DNA from: Fratercula arctica
Taxonomy: Eukaryota > Chordata > Aves > Charadriiformes > Alcidae
Direction: 5' to 3'
Assembly: GCA_947846985.1 (NCBI GenBank)
Contig: CANTUZ010000004.1
Coordinates: 51,747,672 to 51,811,671 of the forward strand
DNA: 64,000 nt
Shown: positions 62,735-64,000 of the stretch, in pieces
Numbering within the stretch: position 1 is the first letter of the stretch
Layout of the letters: the number at the start of each line of letters is the position of its first letter
Made by a program: the position numbers and the translations under genes
Notes under the pieces: generated by a model
Database searches by the model: none
Seen by the model: the letters and a program-made list of their open reading frames with translations, nothing else
Told to the model about the DNA's origin: nothing

Positions 62735-62960
62735 TATTTCAGTTCATCTTTCTTAAACATCAGTGTCCAGGATTACATATAGTGTAAGAAATGAAGTTCT
62801 ACCAGTGCCTTGTAAAATGGCATTAATAAGGCCCTGTCTCTATGGAAAATACTTTGCCTGATATATTTTAGAATTACAATTGTCTTTTTCATGTCTGCAT
62901 CGCATTGATAGCTCACCGTCATCTCATGATTGACTGATACACCTACCTCTTTCTCATTCA
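62735..62960 (-). mobile_element. Old CR1/L3-type LINE fragment (ORF2 after RT)
   Basis: The minus strand encodes VGVSVNHEMTVSYQCDADMK, then KTIVILKYIRQSIFHRDRAL and LMPFYKALVELHF. This follows the CR1/L3 ORF2 region 'LGV.VDH.M.MS.QCD...KKAN.IL..I.R.I..R.REV..PLYKALVRPHLEYCVQFW'. The 'EYCVQFW...FKKDI' continuation is present one frame over (SWTLMFKKDEL at about 62740), so a frameshift lies near 62773. It is an internal piece of an old inactive element. Confidence 0.8.
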
Positions 62961-64000
62961 TTGTCACTTACAGACAGGAAGCCCATAGTCTGTGGCAAAA
63001 AAATCCTTGTTTCTCTTCCCTATGGATATGACCATGACATTTTTAATATTATGCTCGTTTTCAAGGTCATATAATTCTGTACATAACTCCACTCCTTCAC
63101 CATGTTGACTATGCTTCCCATCTTGTGTCCTTTGCAAATTACACTTTTTTTTTTTTAGGTGAAGAAAATCCTATTTTTTTAAAAAATTCAATTTTAAGCA
63201 AGCAAGGTCTATGCCTCTGAGTGAAGAAATATCTCAAAATCTGAACTAATCTGAAATATAAAATTGGGCGTGTCTTTTTGTGTGATAGGTTTACTTATAA
63301 AGGCTTAATTCTGCTGTTCCGCTAGCTAGATCTCAAAAATTTAATGTTTCAACTGTTTGTAATTCATCAAAAAGAGTGACATGAAAAGCTATGGGAAGGA
63401 TGACTTTAACAGAAGCTTACTGTTAATTACAGCTTCGCACTTACAATAATGAACCTTATCTCTTTTAAGATTACTTAAATCTCAGTTGTGAATGACAACA
63501 TCAGATTATCAAAGGCATCAGCCTGAACTATTTCTATTCTCTCTGATGGAAAAAAAGAAATCTTTAAATCAAGTTAACATACCTAATTATTTCTAATGAG
63601 AATTAGGGACTAGGTAATTCCATGATAGATAATTGGGTGGTTTAGTTGTTTGACTAGATTGAGGTCGTAGGGGGGCAACCCTGTAATGCTAATATTTGTA
63701 CTTCATGTAGCTCAGTACCGCATTTTAAGTAATTCATACTTTTTGATAATAATATACCATTTTTAGCTCTGTGATAAAATATTTTCTACAATTTACATTG
63801 AAATATGTAGTGAAAAAAAGAAAGAGGCTTCTTATGCTGCATCCATATCAGCAGGTTTCTAAGAAGTAGAAGTCATTTTAGACCACTTTTATGTTGATGA
63901 CAAAGCCTTTGGTGGGGGTTCTGACTGTCCTCAGAAAGCGCTCTAGCTCTTTGAGAGATCAGGTTTTATTTTCTTTGTTTCTCCTTCCTTGGGTTACTTA
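62961..64000. other. Non-coding stretch, nothing recognised
   Basis: AT-rich DNA with a T12 run at about 63144-63155. It may include further decayed CR1 beyond the recognisable edge. No open frame of note. Confidence 0.45.

Noticed and set aside
1..64000. tRNA, rRNA, snRNA or CRISPR-like structures
   Set aside because: No tRNA B-box (GGTTCGAATCC type), U6 or other small RNA signature, or regularly spaced repeat array other than the simple tandem repeats listed was found by eye.

Overview
This window reads as an AT-rich, gene-poor stretch of a bird chromosome (a crocodilian or other sauropsid is less likely). The evidence is the repeat content: several fragments of the CR1 LINE, the dominant bird retrotransposon, including two with the typical CR1 3' end. 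There are no mammalian-type L1 or Alu elements, no bacterial-style operons and no recognisable tRNA, rRNA or small RNA gene. I found no intact protein-coding gene. Every open frame is short, and the ones with homology I can name are pieces of CR1 ORF2 or one decayed copy of a nuclear gene.

Layout. 1-8.2 kb: apparently unique DNA with two faint ancient SINE-like remnants and a degenerate AT-rich repeat. 8.2-8.8 kb: a minus-strand CR1 ORF2 fragment next to an unrecognised block. 8.8-18.9 kb: unique DNA with one MIR-like remnant near 16.5 kb. 18.9-19.1 kb: a plus-strand CR1 3' end running into a 31-unit TATTC array. 21.4-21.5 kb: a polypyrimidine tract ending in 30 cytosines. 23.0-23.8 kb: an old plus-strand CR1 with reverse transcriptase and downstream sequence. 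25.6-26.5 kb: a young 74-bp tandem array against a minus-strand CR1 that is split by about 330 bp of unknown GC-richer DNA. 26.5-35.0 kb: unique DNA with homopolymer runs and a pair of perfect hairpins. 35.0-35.9 kb: the best-preserved CR1 (minus strand, one in-frame stop) and a much older CR1 scrap. 35.9-60.0 kb: mostly unique DNA with a 60-bp-spaced duplication, a run of 30 adenines and a G-quadruplex-type tract. 60.0-60.3 kb: a minus-strand fragment matching the C-terminal end of the mitochondrial Obg-type GTPase MTG2 (GTPBP5), with frame breaks upstream. 62.7-63.0 kb: another old minus-strand CR1 fragment.

There is no gene network to describe. The window is most simply intergenic or deep-intronic DNA carrying repeat fossils of several ages. 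Family assignments were made by eye and memory, without database searches, so repeat boundaries are approximate. I did not find evidence of a new biological system. The items most worth checking are the MTG2-like fragment, the split CR1 with its flanking young tandem array, and a few exon-like open frames behind good splice-acceptor sequences.
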